Assembly: GCF_000429965.1 (NCBI RefSeq)
Contig: NZ_KE387004.1
Coordinates: 189,526 to 253,525, forward strand
DNA: 64,000 bases
From: Desulfogranum mediterraneum DSM 13871
GTDB lineage: Bacteria; Desulfobacterota; Desulfobulbia; Desulfobulbales; Desulfobulbaceae
Reading direction: 5' to 3'
The position numbers and the translations under genes were made by a program. Positions 1 through 10,485 of the stretch are shown in pieces. The notes beneath the pieces were generated by a model that was not told the DNA's origin, did not search any database, and saw nothing but the letters and a program-made list of their open reading frames with translations. Every line of letters starts with the position of its first letter. Position 1 is the stretch's first letter.

Positions 1-44
1 ATAGAGGTGACAGGGAAAGAGGTCTCAGGGTATGGGATACTGTG

Positions 45-177
45 TAAAATGGAATTTTTCGATCTAGATCAAGGCATGGGTACAACCTTACCGCAGCCAT
101 ATAAGGGACATGCCGAGGATAAAATTTTGAGCGCAAGGCCAAGGTTGGAAGAAAAGGCAACTTTTCAGGCTACCCTG
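45..177 (+). repeat. Dispersed intergenic repeat, copy A
   Basis: Copy A of a non-coding repeat family found five times in this window. It has two modules. Module X runs from TTTTTCGATC (about 55) through ACCGCAGCCATATA (about 90-103). Module Y runs from the GCCGAGGATAAAATTTTGAG block (about 114) through GGAAGAAAAGGCAAC to the end. The closest relative is the minus-strand copy at 53.1-53.3 kb, which shares GGATAAAATTTTGAG and both modules in the same order. Function unknown. Confidence 0.7.
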
Positions 178-212
178 TAACCAAGCTCTATCCGGCTCCT
201 TTGAGCCACTAC

Positions 213-242
213 AATCGAGATGAAGGCAATCGAGATGAAGGC
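213..242 (+). repeat. 15-bp tandem duplication at ATPase start
   Basis: AATCGAGATGAAGGC occurs twice back to back and a third partial copy (AATCGA) follows. It duplicates the ATG and the MKAIE coding segment of the downstream ATPase. Confidence 0.85.
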
Positions 243-1008
243 AATCGAACAGTACCTCATTGAAGTTTCGTTAAAACGAGAACAGGTCCCTTCTTTCGAC
301 GAGTACCCCTTTTGCCTCGATGCCGTGCGGAACCTCTCCAAAATCAAGCTTCATCCTAAAGTCACCTTTCTTGTCGGCGAAAACGGTACAGGAAAATCGA
401 CCCTGTTGGAGGCCATAGCAATCTCTTTGGGCTTTAATCCTGAAGGGGGCACCAGAAACTTCTGCTTCAACACCTACAAGGCCCATTCAGCCCTGCATGA
501 TTATATCCGCCTGTCACGCGGAGTAAAACGTCCCCAAGATGGCTTTTTCTTAAGGGCTGAAAGTTTCTTTAACCTGGCTTCTGAAATTCAACGACTGGAC
601 GCCGAACCTTCATTTGGACCACCAATCATTGACGCATATGGGGGAAAGTCTCTCCATGAACAGTCACATGGGGAATCATTTATGGCCTTGCTCCTCAACC
701 GGTTCGGCGGCAAGGGCCTCTACATCCTGGACGAACCCGAGGCAGCACTCTCCCCCACCCGCCAGATGGCAATGATCTCCAGAGTGCATCAGCTTGTTCA
801 GGCAAAATCTCAGTTTATTATAGCGACCCACTCTCCTCTTATCCTCTCCTACCCCTATGCCCGCATCTACCAACTGGAGGAGGGTGGCATAAACAGCATC
901 GGGTATAAAGAGACAGACCATTATCAGCTGACACGAGACTTTCTCAACCGGCCGGAAAAGATGCTGGAGATCCTGCTCGATATGAGCTCCGGTGAGCTTA
1001 CAGACTGA
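235..1008 (+). CDS. Predicted AAA/ABC-type ATPase (COG3910-like)
   Basis: A stand-alone soluble ATPase of about 257 residues. The Walker A motif GENGTGKST lies near residue 48, the ABC-like signature around SHGES near residue 145, Walker B as LYILDEPEAALS near residue 165, and the switch histidine in ATHSP near residue 200. This matches the small SMC/RecF-like ATPases found alone in many bacteria. Their cellular role is not established. There is no membrane segment and no transporter partner nearby. The start lies in a perfect 15-bp tandem duplication (213-242), which creates two in-frame ATGs at 220 and 235. The second has AAGG at a suitable distance, so 235 is preferred, but 220 adds only five residues (MKAIE repeated). 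Repeat copies A and B flank the gene on both sides. Confidence 0.8.
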   Translation: MKAIEQYLIEVSLKREQVPSFDEYPFCLDAVRNLSKIKLHPKVTFLVGENGTGKSTLLEAIAISLGFNPEGGTRNFCFNTYKAHSALHDYIRLSRGVKRPQDGFFLRAESFFNLASEIQRLDAEPSFGPPIIDAYGGKSLHEQSHGESFMALLLNRFGGKGLYILDEPEAALSPTRQMAMISRVHQLVQAKSQFIIATHSPLILSYPYARIYQLEEGGINSIGYKETDHYQLTRDFLNRPEKMLEILLDMSSGELTD

Positions 1009-1010
1009 TA

Positions 1011-1127
1011 GGTACTTTGAAAAATAGGTTTTTCGATCAAGATCACAGCCTGGGGTACATGTTAGCGCAGGCATATAGGGGATACGCCGAGACTGGAAGA
1101 GGCAGCCATCCAGGTCAAGGTGCTTCA
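1011..1127 (+). repeat. Dispersed intergenic repeat, copy B
   Basis: Starts two bases after the ATPase stop codon with GGTACTTTGAAAAATAGG. It continues through TTTTTCGATCAAGATCA and GCGCAGGCATATA (module X) into a shortened module Y with CGCCGAGACTGGAAGA. It is in the same orientation as copy A, so the ATPase gene is bracketed by two direct copies. Confidence 0.7.
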
Positions 1128-1246
1128 CGATTCCTCCAAGACTGGATTTGCACCTGCGCGGGAATGACAGCCAAAAAGTGAATGACTGAAAGGGAAAGCC
1201 CCCGCTGCTGATGTGCTGGGAGATTCAGATAGACCCATAAATTCTC

Positions 1247-1285
1247 TTGACAGCTCGCCCACCCTCTCCTAGTATGACCCATACT
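1247..1285 (+). promoter_or_regulatory. padR promoter with palindromic operator
   Basis: TTGACA (1247-1252), a 17-bp spacer and TAGTAT (1270-1275) form a near-consensus sigma-70 promoter. The perfect palindrome AGTATGACCCATACT (1271-1285) lies over the -10 box and the start site, where a repressor would block transcription. A matching site stands before the downstream operon (2178-2192), so autoregulation by the PadR protein is the simplest reading. Confidence 0.7.
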
Positions 1286-1312
1286 ACAATAGCCCTCAAA
1301 CGGAATCACCCT

Positions 1313-1861
1313 ATGTCTGCTGTCAACCTGGTCATCCTCGGCCTGCTGAAGAAGAATCCTGCCAGTGCCTATGAACTGGCCCTCCATGTGGAGCAGAGCC
1401 GCATCCGCAAGATCATCAAGATCGGTTCCCCCACCATCTATCAGAACATCAAGAAGATGGCCAGTAGGGGCTACCTCTCCACCACCAAGGTCCGGGAGGG
1501 AGAGATGCCAGAAAAGACCATCTACCGCCTCACCGAGAGCGGGGAGGCCTACTTTCTTGAGCTGATGCACAAGTTCTCTGCCAACCCGGGACGGATGTTC
1601 TTTCCCTTCAACAGCTTCATCAAAAACCTCACCCTGGTGGACCAGGAGACCGGCCTGCAGATGCTCAGGGACCTGAAACTCTTCTTCTATGAGACCCGGG
1701 AGGATCTGAACAACGACATCTCTGCTATCGACTCCCCGCCCTTTGCGGTGGAGGTGATCATGCGGCAGTATCAGATCATGCTCAAGGGGATGATTGAGTG
1801 GGTCGATGAGGTGATCGAGCTGTACAGGGAGCGCGCCGAGAGACCAGGCAGCCTTGAATAG
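1313..1861 (+). CDS. PadR-family transcriptional regulator
   Basis: A 182-residue winged-helix regulator. The N-terminal part (residues 1-85) has the PadR pattern: VILGLLKKNPASAYEL, the recognition region SPTIYQNIKKMASRGYL and the wing ending in TIYRLTESG. The C-terminal half is helical, as in PadR proteins that dimerise through it. The reading frame is open from upstream, but the -10 box covers the ATG at 1274, so translation must begin downstream. The ATG at 1313 (MSAVNLVI) fits the family start. The likely targets are its own promoter and the three-gene operon that begins at 2239, because both carry the same palindrome. The inducer is unknown; PadR relatives often respond to phenolics or other toxic compounds. 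Confidence 0.88.
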   Translation: MSAVNLVILGLLKKNPASAYELALHVEQSRIRKIIKIGSPTIYQNIKKMASRGYLSTTKVREGEMPEKTIYRLTESGEAYFLELMHKFSANPGRMFFPFNSFIKNLTLVDQETGLQMLRDLKLFFYETREDLNNDISAIDSPPFAVEVIMRQYQIMLKGMIEWVDEVIELYRERAERPGSLE

Positions 1862-2177
1862 TTGCCCTTTGGCCCAATCTCGGCTTATGGCCAAAAATAT
1901 ATCCTCGGAGTTGGGCGTAGACTCCGATATCATCTCTATAGCTGTGATACTTTTTATCGCCTGCCTCGGAGGCTGCGCTTACCTGACCTTGAACAAGGTA
2001 TCTCGTTTTCAAGACAGCCACCAGGCTTGATCTTTTAAGGGTAGAGCCTGCTTGAGCTCGCCTCTGCCGCCGAGCCAGGCGAGTTTGACGGCCTGATAGC
2101 CTTGCTCCGCAGCCGGGAGCCAGCCTGACCTTTCTGAGCACGGCCAACGCTCTGCACGCTGTACGCTGCAACTATAC

Positions 2178-2192
2178 ATTATGAACCATAGT
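2178..2192. promoter_or_regulatory. Second PadR-type operator
   Basis: ATTATGAACCATAGT matches AGTATGACCCATACT of the padR promoter at 12 of 15 positions and keeps the TATG-N3-CATA core exactly. It lies about 50 bp before the start of the membrane-protein gene. TATACA at 2173-2178 could be the -10 box it controls; no good -35 is visible. Confidence 0.55.
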
Positions 2193-2238
2193 AATATTGT
2201 TAACACTAAAACACCTGATCCCAAAACAAGGAGCCGCT

Positions 2239-2688
2239 ATGACACCCCGCAACAAGATTTCCTTTGCCTGTTTCCTGCTCATTGCCTCAGGAGAGTTCCT
2301 CATCGCCGGCCGCTTCCTGAGCGCCAGCCAGATCATGGATTATCACCTTACAGCCATGGGCAGCAGCTGGGAGCAGCTCTCGCCCGGTATCCAGGTGATG
2401 TCCCTCAACTTCCTGAGGTCGGCCGGTCTCGGCTTCCTGCTCGCAGGCAGCGCCATCAGCGCCATTCTGCTCTCCCCCTTTCGAAAGGGAGAAGCCTGGG
2501 CAAGATGGACCCTGCTCTTTATCTGCACCATCCAGGCACTGGTGATGATCTTCATCGTCTCCCAGGTCCGCGCCGCCACCCCGGCCGTGCCTCCCATGGG
2601 ACCATTTGCGATGTCGCTAACACTCACGGTCGTGGGTTTCTTCACCTTTCAGGCGCCTGCAGGCAAAACTGCGGAGGATACCCCTTGA
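2239..2688 (+). CDS. Small multi-pass membrane protein
   Basis: 149 residues with about four hydrophobic segments: near residues 6-26, 55-80, 88-108 and 122-142. I do not recognise the family; it resembles the small four-helix proteins found beside SDR enzymes in stress operons. The start at 2239 is set by AAGGAG at 2228-2233. The earlier ATG at 2197 has no such site. Its TGA overlaps the TTG start of the next gene, so the two are translationally coupled. It is the first gene of the operon preceded by the second PadR-type palindrome. Confidence 0.7.
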   Translation: MTPRNKISFACFLLIASGEFLIAGRFLSASQIMDYHLTAMGSSWEQLSPGIQVMSLNFLRSAGLGFLLAGSAISAILLSPFRKGEAWARWTLLFICTIQALVMIFIVSQVRAATPAVPPMGPFAMSLTLTVVGFFTFQAPAGKTAEDTP

Positions 2689-3692
2689 AAAAGATATCTC
2701 TGGTCACCGGTGCCAACGGGCACCTGGGTAACAACCTGGTAAGAGCGCTGGCTGCACAGGGTGAAACGGTGCGGGCCGGGATGCGGAATCTCGCCAAGCG
2801 ACACAGCCTGGAGGGGGTGAAGTGCGAGATCGTCCAGGCAGATGTTCTCGATAAGGCGAGCATGGTGCGGGCCCTGCAGGGAGTGGACACCCTCTATCAG
2901 GTCGCCGCCGTGTTTAAGCACTGGGCAGCGGACCCACACAGGGAGATCCTCCTGCCCAACATCATGGGTACAGAGTACACCCTGGAGGCCGCAGCCCTGC
3001 AGGGGGTCAACAAGGTCATCCATGTCAGTTCCATCACCACCCTGGACCGCAGGCAGCAGCACATGGATGGGACCGCTTGGAATCTTTCGCCAACTGATGG
3101 CTATGAAGCATCCAAGGTTGAGGCAGAGAAACGCGCCTTGCGGATCGCCAGAGAGCTGGACCTATTTATGGTCAGGGTGCTGCCGGCGGCCATGATCGGC
3201 CCCCAATGCATCGGCCACCTCACTCCGAGCATGGAAATCCTTCAAGCCATCATGGATGGCCGGCGGCCGGTGGATCCATCCTTTCATCTTCCCCTTGTCT
3301 CGGTGGAGGATGTGGCCCGGGCCATGGTCGCGGCCGGGACCCATGGCCAGAATGGAGGACGCTACATTCTGGGCTGCGAAAAACCAGTGAGCACCACCGA
3401 TCTCTTTGCCATAGCCCGGACCATCGACCCTGGCATCAAGAAACCACTCCGGCTTCCCGGGCCCATCATCCATGCGCTCGCCCATATCTTAAGCCTGGTT
3501 GGCACCATCAAGGGCCGGGAACCCGATCTCTCCCCGGAGATGGTGCGACTCTACCATCGGGACAAGCACAGCTTGAACCTGACCGATTCCATCCGGGATC
3601 TGGGCTTTGCCCCGGAAGCCCCCCTTGCGGTGGCCCGAAGGACCATGGAGGCCATGACAAGACCGACCCCTATCACCACGGAGGCACCATGA
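2685..3692 (+). CDS. Extended SDR, NAD-dependent epimerase/dehydratase-like
   Basis: 335 residues. The nucleotide-binding motif GANGHLG is near residue 9. VSSIT and YEASK supply the SDR Ser, Tyr and Lys catalytic residues near residues 105-150. The sequence is closest in style to the dihydroflavonol-4-reductase-like extended SDRs that reduce or epimerise sugars, sterols or small ketones. The substrate cannot be told from sequence. Translation starts at TTG (2685), four bases inside the previous gene and behind GGAGG at 2673. The long in-frame upstream extension overlaps the membrane-protein gene and is not coding. The stop overlaps the ATG of the next gene. Confidence 0.85.
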   Translation: MKKISLVTGANGHLGNNLVRALAAQGETVRAGMRNLAKRHSLEGVKCEIVQADVLDKASMVRALQGVDTLYQVAAVFKHWAADPHREILLPNIMGTEYTLEAAALQGVNKVIHVSSITTLDRRQQHMDGTAWNLSPTDGYEASKVEAEKRALRIARELDLFMVRVLPAAMIGPQCIGHLTPSMEILQAIMDGRRPVDPSFHLPLVSVEDVARAMVAAGTHGQNGGRYILGCEKPVSTTDLFAIARTIDPGIKKPLRLPGPIIHALAHILSLVGTIKGREPDLSPEMVRLYHRDKHSLNLTDSIRDLGFAPEAPLAVARRTMEAMTRPTPITTEAP

Positions 3693-4189
3693 ACTGCAAA
3701 CATCTGCTCCTGATCACAACCCTCGCCCTCTCCACCCTCAACCCGACTGGAGGCTCGGTAGCAGCGGAGATCAGCGCCATCAGAGAGCCCTCCACGGCCC
3801 ATGCCCTGTTCACCCGGGCCATGAATGAAAGAAATCTGGAACAGCTCTGCGCTCTCTACGCCGATCAGGCGGTGATGGTGCTTCGCTCGGGAAAGGAGGT
3901 CAGGGGAAGGGAGGCGGTACAGGAGGTCTTTTCCCGTATGGTCCAGGCCATTGAGAGCCTGGAACTAGAGACGGTCTACATGCTGCGATCAGACAAGAGC
4001 GCCCTCTTTCGCTCACACTACACCGCCACCTTCCGCAACGGGGAAGGCGAACTTGAAACCCACACCAACAGCGGTATAGAGATGCTAGAGAAGCAACCGG
4101 ACGGGAGCTGGCTCTTTGTCATCGACCACCAGGTCGGGGCCGACAGGATACCCAGGGGCAAGCCCGATGGGGCAAATCATGGAGAATAA
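3689..4189 (+). CDS. Exported NTF2-like (SnoaL/DUF4440) protein
   Basis: 166 residues with an N-terminal signal peptide (LLLITTLALSTL, cleavage near VAAE at residues 23-26). A single NTF2-like fold follows: HALFTRAMNERNLEQLCALY, then REAVQEVFSRMV, ending in SWLFVIDHQ. These domains bind or act on small molecules, and this one would work in the periplasm. The start is fixed by GGAGG at 3680-3684 and by the ATGA overlap with the SDR gene. It is the last gene of the PadR-linked operon. No clear plus-strand terminator follows. Confidence 0.75.
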   Translation: MNCKHLLLITTLALSTLNPTGGSVAAEISAIREPSTAHALFTRAMNERNLEQLCALYADQAVMVLRSGKEVRGREAVQEVFSRMVQAIESLELETVYMLRSDKSALFRSHYTATFRNGEGELETHTNSGIEMLEKQPDGSWLFVIDHQVGADRIPRGKPDGANHGE

Positions 4190-4312
4190 AAGAAGCACCA
4201 CGGGCTAGCCGGCCACAGGGCTTCAGCCTGACGAGGCGCAACCTCTCCTGAACGCTCCCTCTTCTTCCGGATGGGGCCCTAAAACCCCGGAGCCGCTTGA
4301 CAAGGGGGAAGG

Positions 4313-4354
4313 TGAAAAAAACTCCTTACCGGCTCAAAAGAACCGGCAGGGAGC
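4313..4354 (-). terminator. Rho-independent terminator of trpB
   Basis: On the minus strand CTCCCTGCCGG pairs with CCGGTAAGGAG (two mismatches, ten-base loop) and is followed at once by seven T. It lies 16 bp past the trpB stop. Confidence 0.85.
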
Positions 4355-4369
4355 TGGGAAGGCGGTTTG

Positions 4370-5608
4370 CTACAGGGAGAGCTTCTGCTCTGCCTCTTCC
4401 ATGTTAAAGCCGTAGGTCTCGGTGACGAACTCCAGATCCTTATCACCACGGCCGCTGAGGTTGACCAGGATGGAACCGTGTTCCATCTCCTTGGCCAGCT
4501 TGGTGGCATGGGCCACGGCATGGGCGCTTTCCAGGGCCGGGATGATGCCTTCAATCCGGCTCAGCTGGTAAAAGGCGTCCAGGGTCTCGCGGTCGTCGGC
4601 AATCCCGTAGCTGACCCGTTCCTCATCCTTGAGCTGGCTGTGCTCGGGTCCGACCCCGGGGTAGTCCAGGCCCGAGGCAATGGAGTAGACCGGGGCCGGC
4701 TCACCCTGCTCGTCCTGGAGGAGGTAACACTTGAAGCCGTGGATCAGGCCGGGCTTGCCAAAGGCGGCGGTAGCCGCGTGGTCGCCGAGATTGAGGGAGC
4801 GACCGCCGGGCTCGACCCCGACCAGCCGGACCGGATCGTTGAGAAAGGCGGAGAAGATCCCCATGGCATTACTGCCGCCGCCCACGCAGGCGCAGACCAC
4901 ATCGGGCAGTTCACCGGTCATCTCCAGGAACTGCTCCCTGGACTCGATGCCGACAACGGCCTGGAAGTCACGCACCATCATGGGAAAGGGGTGGGGACCG
5001 ACCACGGAACCGATACAGTAGATCGAGTTGACCGGATCCTTGAGGTAGGCCTGGAAGGCGGAGTCCACCGCCTCCTTGAGGGTCTTGAGGCCAAAGGAGA
5101 CCGGCACCACCGTGGCCCCCAGGAGCTTCATCCGGATCACGTTGGGTGCCTCCTTCTCGATATCCACCTCACCCATATGGATCTCGCACTCCAGGCCGAA
5201 GTAGGCGGCTGCAGTGGCCAGGGCCACCCCATGCTGACCGGCACCGGTCTCGGCGATCAGCTTTTTCTTGCCCATGAATTTGGCCAGCAAGCCCTCACCC
5301 ATGCAGTGATTGAGCTTATGGGCACCGGTGTGGTTGAGGTCTTCGCGCTTGAGGTAGATCTGGGCACCGCCGACGAGCTCGGAGAGACGATCGGCGTGGA
5401 ACACCGGCGTGGGCCGTCCCTGGTAGTGGGTGCGGATGGAGCGCAGCTCTTCGATGAAACGCTGGGTCTTGCTGATGGTCAGGTAGGCCTTGGTGATCTT
5501 GTCCATCTCCACCTGCAGTTCCGGTGGGATATAGGAGCCTCCGAACTCGCCGAAATGACCGGTGGCATCGGGATACTGATGGGGGTAACGAGAGTAATCT
5601 TTGCTCAT
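4370..5608 (-). CDS. trpB: Tryptophan synthase beta chain
   Basis: 412 residues, the normal length for TrpB1. It condenses indole with L-serine using PLP. The family signatures are all present: [18 protein letters not shown] with the PLP lysine, ETGAGQHG, the phosphate loop GGGSNA, and [13 protein letters not shown]. The start at 5608 has AAGGAA upstream; the frame stays open further, but that part has no family similarity. The gene stands alone: no trpA or other trp gene is adjacent, and a strong terminator follows. That is unusual, since TrpB normally works with TrpA encoded next to it; it may salvage indole or pair with a distant trpA. A TrpR-family gene exists at 40 kb, but no copy of that gene's operator was found here. 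Confidence 0.95.
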   Translation of the reverse strand: MSKDYSRYPHQYPDATGHFGEFGGSYIPPELQVEMDKITKAYLTISKTQRFIEELRSIRTHYQGRPTPVFHADRLSELVGGAQIYLKREDLNHTGAHKLNHCMGEGLLAKFMGKKKLIAETGAGQHGVALATAAAYFGLECEIHMGEVDIEKEAPNVIRMKLLGATVVPVSFGLKTLKEAVDSAFQAYLKDPVNSIYCIGSVVGPHPFPMMVRDFQAVVGIESREQFLEMTGELPDVVCACVGGGSNAMGIFSAFLNDPVRLVGVEPGGRSLNLGDHAATAAFGKPGLIHGFKCYLLQDEQGEPAPVYSIASGLDYPGVGPEHSQLKDEERVSYGIADDRETLDAFYQLSRIEGIIPALESAHAVAHATKLAKEMEHGSILVNLSGRGDKDLEFVTETYGFNMEEAEQKLSL

Positions 5609-6146
5609 GATAAATTCCTTCCTGGTTCGTGATAGAGGGGGCAGGGACGTCGATTCCACATACCATACCTTTGAGGATGCAACAGGAGGGCGGTGGCGGT
5701 TCAGGTGATGCCTGTGCTCTGCAAGCCGACACCTCCCCCAAAAGGGGGTTACCACGCCAAAGCTGCCCACCTCGGTGAAGACCGTTTCGTCCCGCCTCCG
5801 AAGCCTTCACACAACTCGGTCCTGGACTCCTCGAACCGACGGGGAGCCATCCTGGAGACAAGGGGGGATCAGGCCATGATAATCGGACGCGTAACCCCCA
5901 TTCAAACCATCGTCGCGCTAAAAATGCAAAATAATATCACCCGAGCCTGCTAATTATTCCGGTACCACAGGGTGGACAGGCCAATCAACCCCGTGCTATC
6001 CGTCATAGCTCCGGCCCCTCCAAAACGAGACAGTATCAGGATTTCAAAGAGTTACAGCCAGGATCCGGGCAAAGAGGGTGGGGCGGAAGACTTCCGAGCA
6101 GCAAAGGCGGCCCTCCCGGCCCACCTGCTTACCGGCTCTTCCGCAA
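5609..6146. other. Intergenic region between trpB and lutC
   Basis: About 540 bp without a convincing gene. It must contain the trpB promoter and the end of the lut transcript. A short hairpin of CCCCC-AAAA-GGGGG lies at 5735-5748, without a T-tract. I found no leader peptide rich in Trp codons, no T-box and no TrpR-like palindrome. Confidence 0.5.
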
Positions 6147-6937
6147 TCAGGCAGACTCTCCCAAAGACTCTGCTGCCACCACAAAGAGATGGAGCTCCCT
6201 GGGTCCATGGGCCCCGTGGACCATGATCAGCTCGATATCCCCGGTCTTGCTGGGACCCGAGACCAGAGAGAGACAGTTCGTCAGTCCCTGGGCGCGCTCG
6301 TCCGGATCCCACTTGAGCAGGGTATAGAGTTCCTCCAGGCTGGCCAGCAGCTGTTCCTCCCGGATCACCGCCACATGGATGGAGGGCACCAGGGAGGTGG
6401 AGCGGGCCTGGCCCGGCCGACTGCGCATGGCCAGGGTGGCCGTGGCTGCCACACAGTAGTCGGCCGAGGTGATGCCGATGAAGGAGGCCTGGGTCCGGGA
6501 ACGGAGCTGCCGGCGCTGCCCTGCCGCCACCCCGTCCTCCGCTGCAGGGGAATCGACGGCCGTACGGTGGATAGGCACCTGCTTCAACTCGGGCAGGGCT
6601 TCCAGCTCCAAGCCATTGATCAGGGGATGGTCCCAGCGGACCACGCTCTTGGCAGGCCCCCATTCGGGCTCCTTTTCCAGGATCAGGCGGGCGATGGTGC
6701 GGCCGGCTGAGGCCAGCGAGGGCTCCTGATAGAGATCGATATGCAGGGGCCCGGCCACCTCGGCAAGCCCCTGCAGCAGTTGACGCCGCTCATCCGGCGT
6801 TCTGGTCCGGACACGCTCCAGGACCGCCTCCTGGGCCGGATCAGGGCTGGCGGTAAAGAGGTCTGCAGGGGGCGCTGTGCCCTGGTCGCGGCCCAGGGCC
6901 CTGCGGATCGTATCCATGAACGGTTGACGCTCGGTCA

Positions 6938-6941
<4 letters not shown>
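6147..6941 (-). CDS. lutC: LutC/YkgG-type lactate utilisation protein
   Basis: 264 residues with one LUD (DUF162) domain, including the family patches GITSADYCVAATATLAM, RSTSLVPSIHV and SGPSKTGDIELIMVHGAHGP. LutC is the third component of the iron-sulfur L-lactate dehydrogenase complex LutABC, which oxidises lactate to pyruvate in the cytoplasm. Its exact job in the complex is unsettled. The ATG at 6941 overlaps the lutB stop (ATGA), and the ATG at 6938 is an equally possible start behind GGAGGAG. It is the last gene of the dctPQM-lutABC operon. Confidence 0.9.
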
Positions 6942-8421
<1,480 letters not shown>

Positions 8422-8425
<4 letters not shown>

Positions 8426-9153
8426 TTACCGGCAAGAAGTTGGGCAATATGGATCACCTTGACCAGGGCGTTCTTGCGACTGAGCATGCCCTGGATGTTC
8501 ATCAGGCAGCCCATGTCGCAACCGGTGACCAGGTCGGCACCGGAGTCGATGATATGGTCCACCTTTTCCTCGAGAATGGCCTCGGAGATTTCGCCGTACT
8601 TGACGCTGAAGGTACCGCCAAAGCCGCAACAGCGGTCCGCCCCGGCCAGCTCCACCAACTGGAGCCCCTCGATGTTGGCCAGCAGGGCCCTGGGCTGACG
8701 ATCGATCCCCAGAAAACGGTTGAGGTGACAGGAGGAGTGGTAGGTGACCCTGGCCGGATAGCGGGCCCCCAGCTCTTCCACCTGGAGCACATCCACCAGG
8801 TATTCGCTGAACTCATAGGTGCGCTCGCCAATCCGCCGGGCACGGGCCAGCATCTCCGGGTCATCGGCAAAGAGCTCCGGATAGTGGTTGCGGACCATGT
8901 TCACGCAGGAGCCCGAGGGCGAGACGATCACCTCGGCCGGCTCAAAGAGCTGGATAAACTTCTCCGCAGCCGAGCGGGCGGCTCCACGGTGACCGGCATT
9001 AAAGGCCGGCTGCCCGCAGCAGGTCTGCTCGGTGGGGCATTCCAGGGACAGTCCAAGATCTTCAAGAACCCGGACCATGGCCTCGGCCACCTCAGGATAG
9101 ACGCTGTCAACGATACATTGAATAAAGAGGGTAACGGCTGGTTGGGTCTTCAT
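8422..9153 (-). CDS. lutA: LutA-type (Fe-S)-binding lactate oxidation protein
   Basis: 243 residues with two cysteine-rich CCG domains: TCCGQPAFNAGH near residue 44 and a second with SSCHLNRF and RCCGFGG near residues 140-185. These domains bind non-cubane or 4Fe-4S clusters in LutA, GlpC and HdrB proteins. It is expected to be the catalytic or electron-handling subunit of lactate dehydrogenase LutABC. AGGAGAG precedes the ATG at 9153. Only 12 bp separate it from dctM, so transport and oxidation genes are co-transcribed. Confidence 0.92.
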
Positions 9154-9165
9154 GGCAATACTCTC

Positions 9166-10485
9166 CTAGCCGACAAAATGGTTGGGAAGCCAGGTGATGA
9201 TTTCCGGAAAAAGGATCAGCAGCAGGATGGCAAAGACCTGCAGCCCCACAAAGGGCATCACTCCCCGGTAGATATCTGCGGTTTCCACCTCCGGGGGGGC
9301 GATCCCCTTGAGGTAGAAGATGGAATAGGCAAAGGGCGGGGTCAGAAAGGAAATCTGGAGGTTGACCATCACCAGCACCGCAAACCAGACCGGGTCAAAA
9401 CCCAGTTCCGCGGCAATGGGGGTGATCAGGGGCACGATGATGAAGAGGATCCCCATCCAGTCGATGAACATCCCGCAGAAGACCAAGAGCAGCATGATGG
9501 TAGCGAGGATGCCCCACTTGCCCATGGGCAGGTTGATGAACATGCCGGTGATCACCTCGTCGCCGCCCAGGGCCACAAAGACCGTGGAGAAGAAGGTGGC
9601 GCCGACGGCGATCATCATGATCATGGCGGTGATGGTCAGGGTCTGCTCACAGGCCTCTCTGAGCACCGCAAAGTTGAGCCGCCGGTAGGAGGCGGCCAGG
9701 GCCATACTGGCCACCGCACCCACGGCAGCCGCCTCGGTGACCGCCGCGATCCCGAAGAAGATACTGCCCAGGACCGAGAGGATAATCAGGGCCGGCGGCA
9801 GCACCGAGGTCAGCAGGATGCGGAACTTTTCCCTGACGCTGCCCTGCCGTTCCTCCGGGGGCAGGGGCGGCCCGTCTGCGGAATTGAGGTAACAGCGGAT
9901 GCCGATATAGGCCATGTAGAGCAGGGTCAGGAGGATACCGGGCAGGAGGCAGCCGAGAAAGAGCTTGCCCACCGAGATCCGGGCAATTGGGCCGTAGACG
10001 ATGATCATCACGCTGGGCGGGATCAGGATACCCAGGGTTCCGCCGGCACAGATGGCACCGCAGGCCATGGACCTGTTGTATTTCTTGGCCAGCATCACCG
10101 GCAGGGCCATCAGGCCGATGGTGATCTCCGAGGCACCGACCACCCCGGTTGCTGCGGCAAAGACGGCGGAAATGGCGATGGTGGAGATCCCCAGGCCGCC
10201 GCGGAAACGTCCCCAGAGGATGTGCATGGCATTGAAGAGCCGCTCGGCCATCCCCGACTTCTCCATGAACACCCCCATGAAGAGGAAGAGGGGCACGGCC
10301 AGCAGGGTGTAATTCTTCATCAGACCGAAGAGGCGGGCAATGAAGAGGCCATAGATATCGGGCCCCATGATATTGGCCCCAAAGAGAAAGGCCACGCCGC
10401 CCAGGACAAAGGCCGTGGGAAAGCCCAGGAAGATCCCGGAAAAGAGAACCACAAACATCAAGACCACAGAGAGTTCCGGACTCAT
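9166..10485 (-). CDS. dctM: TRAP transporter large permease (DctM family)
   Basis: 439 residues, almost entirely membrane helices (about 12), in the DctM/SiaM pattern, for example VPLFLFMGVFMEKSG and GTLGILIPPSVMIIVYGP. It forms the sodium-coupled translocation channel with DctQ. Its ATG overlaps the dctQ stop (ATGA). Lying in one operon with lutABC, the most likely substrate is lactate or a related 2-hydroxy acid (inference). Confidence 0.92.
   Translation of the reverse strand: MSPELSVVLMFVVLFSGIFLGFPTAFVLGGVAFLFGANIMGPDIYGLFIARLFGLMKNYTLLAVPLFLFMGVFMEKSGMAERLFNAMHILWGRFRGGLGISTIAISAVFAAATGVVGASEITIGLMALPVMLAKKYNRSMACGAICAGGTLGILIPPSVMIIVYGPIARISVGKLFLGCLLPGILLTLLYMAYIGIRCYLNSADGPPLPPEERQGSVREKFRILLTSVLPPALIILSVLGSIFFGIAAVTEAAAVGAVASMALAASYRRLNFAVLREACEQTLTITAMIMMIAVGATFFSTVFVALGGDEVITGMFINLPMGKWGILATIMLLLVFCGMFIDWMGILFIIVPLITPIAAELGFDPVWFAVLVMVNLQISFLTPPFAYSIFYLKGIAPPEVETADIYRGVMPFVGLQVFAILLLILFPEIITWLPNHFVG

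Noticed and set aside
2181-2684. Upstream extension of the SDR frame
   Set aside because: It overlaps the membrane-protein gene, and GGAGG plus the TTG at 2685 mark the true start just before the Rossmann motif.
4367-5632. 421-codon plus-strand frame opposite trpB
   Set aside because: Complement of trpB, with no similarity to any family.
5609-6146. Tryptophan leader peptide, T-box or TrpR operator before trpB
   Set aside because: No run of Trp codons, no T-box core and no copy of the 40-kb inverted repeat could be seen.
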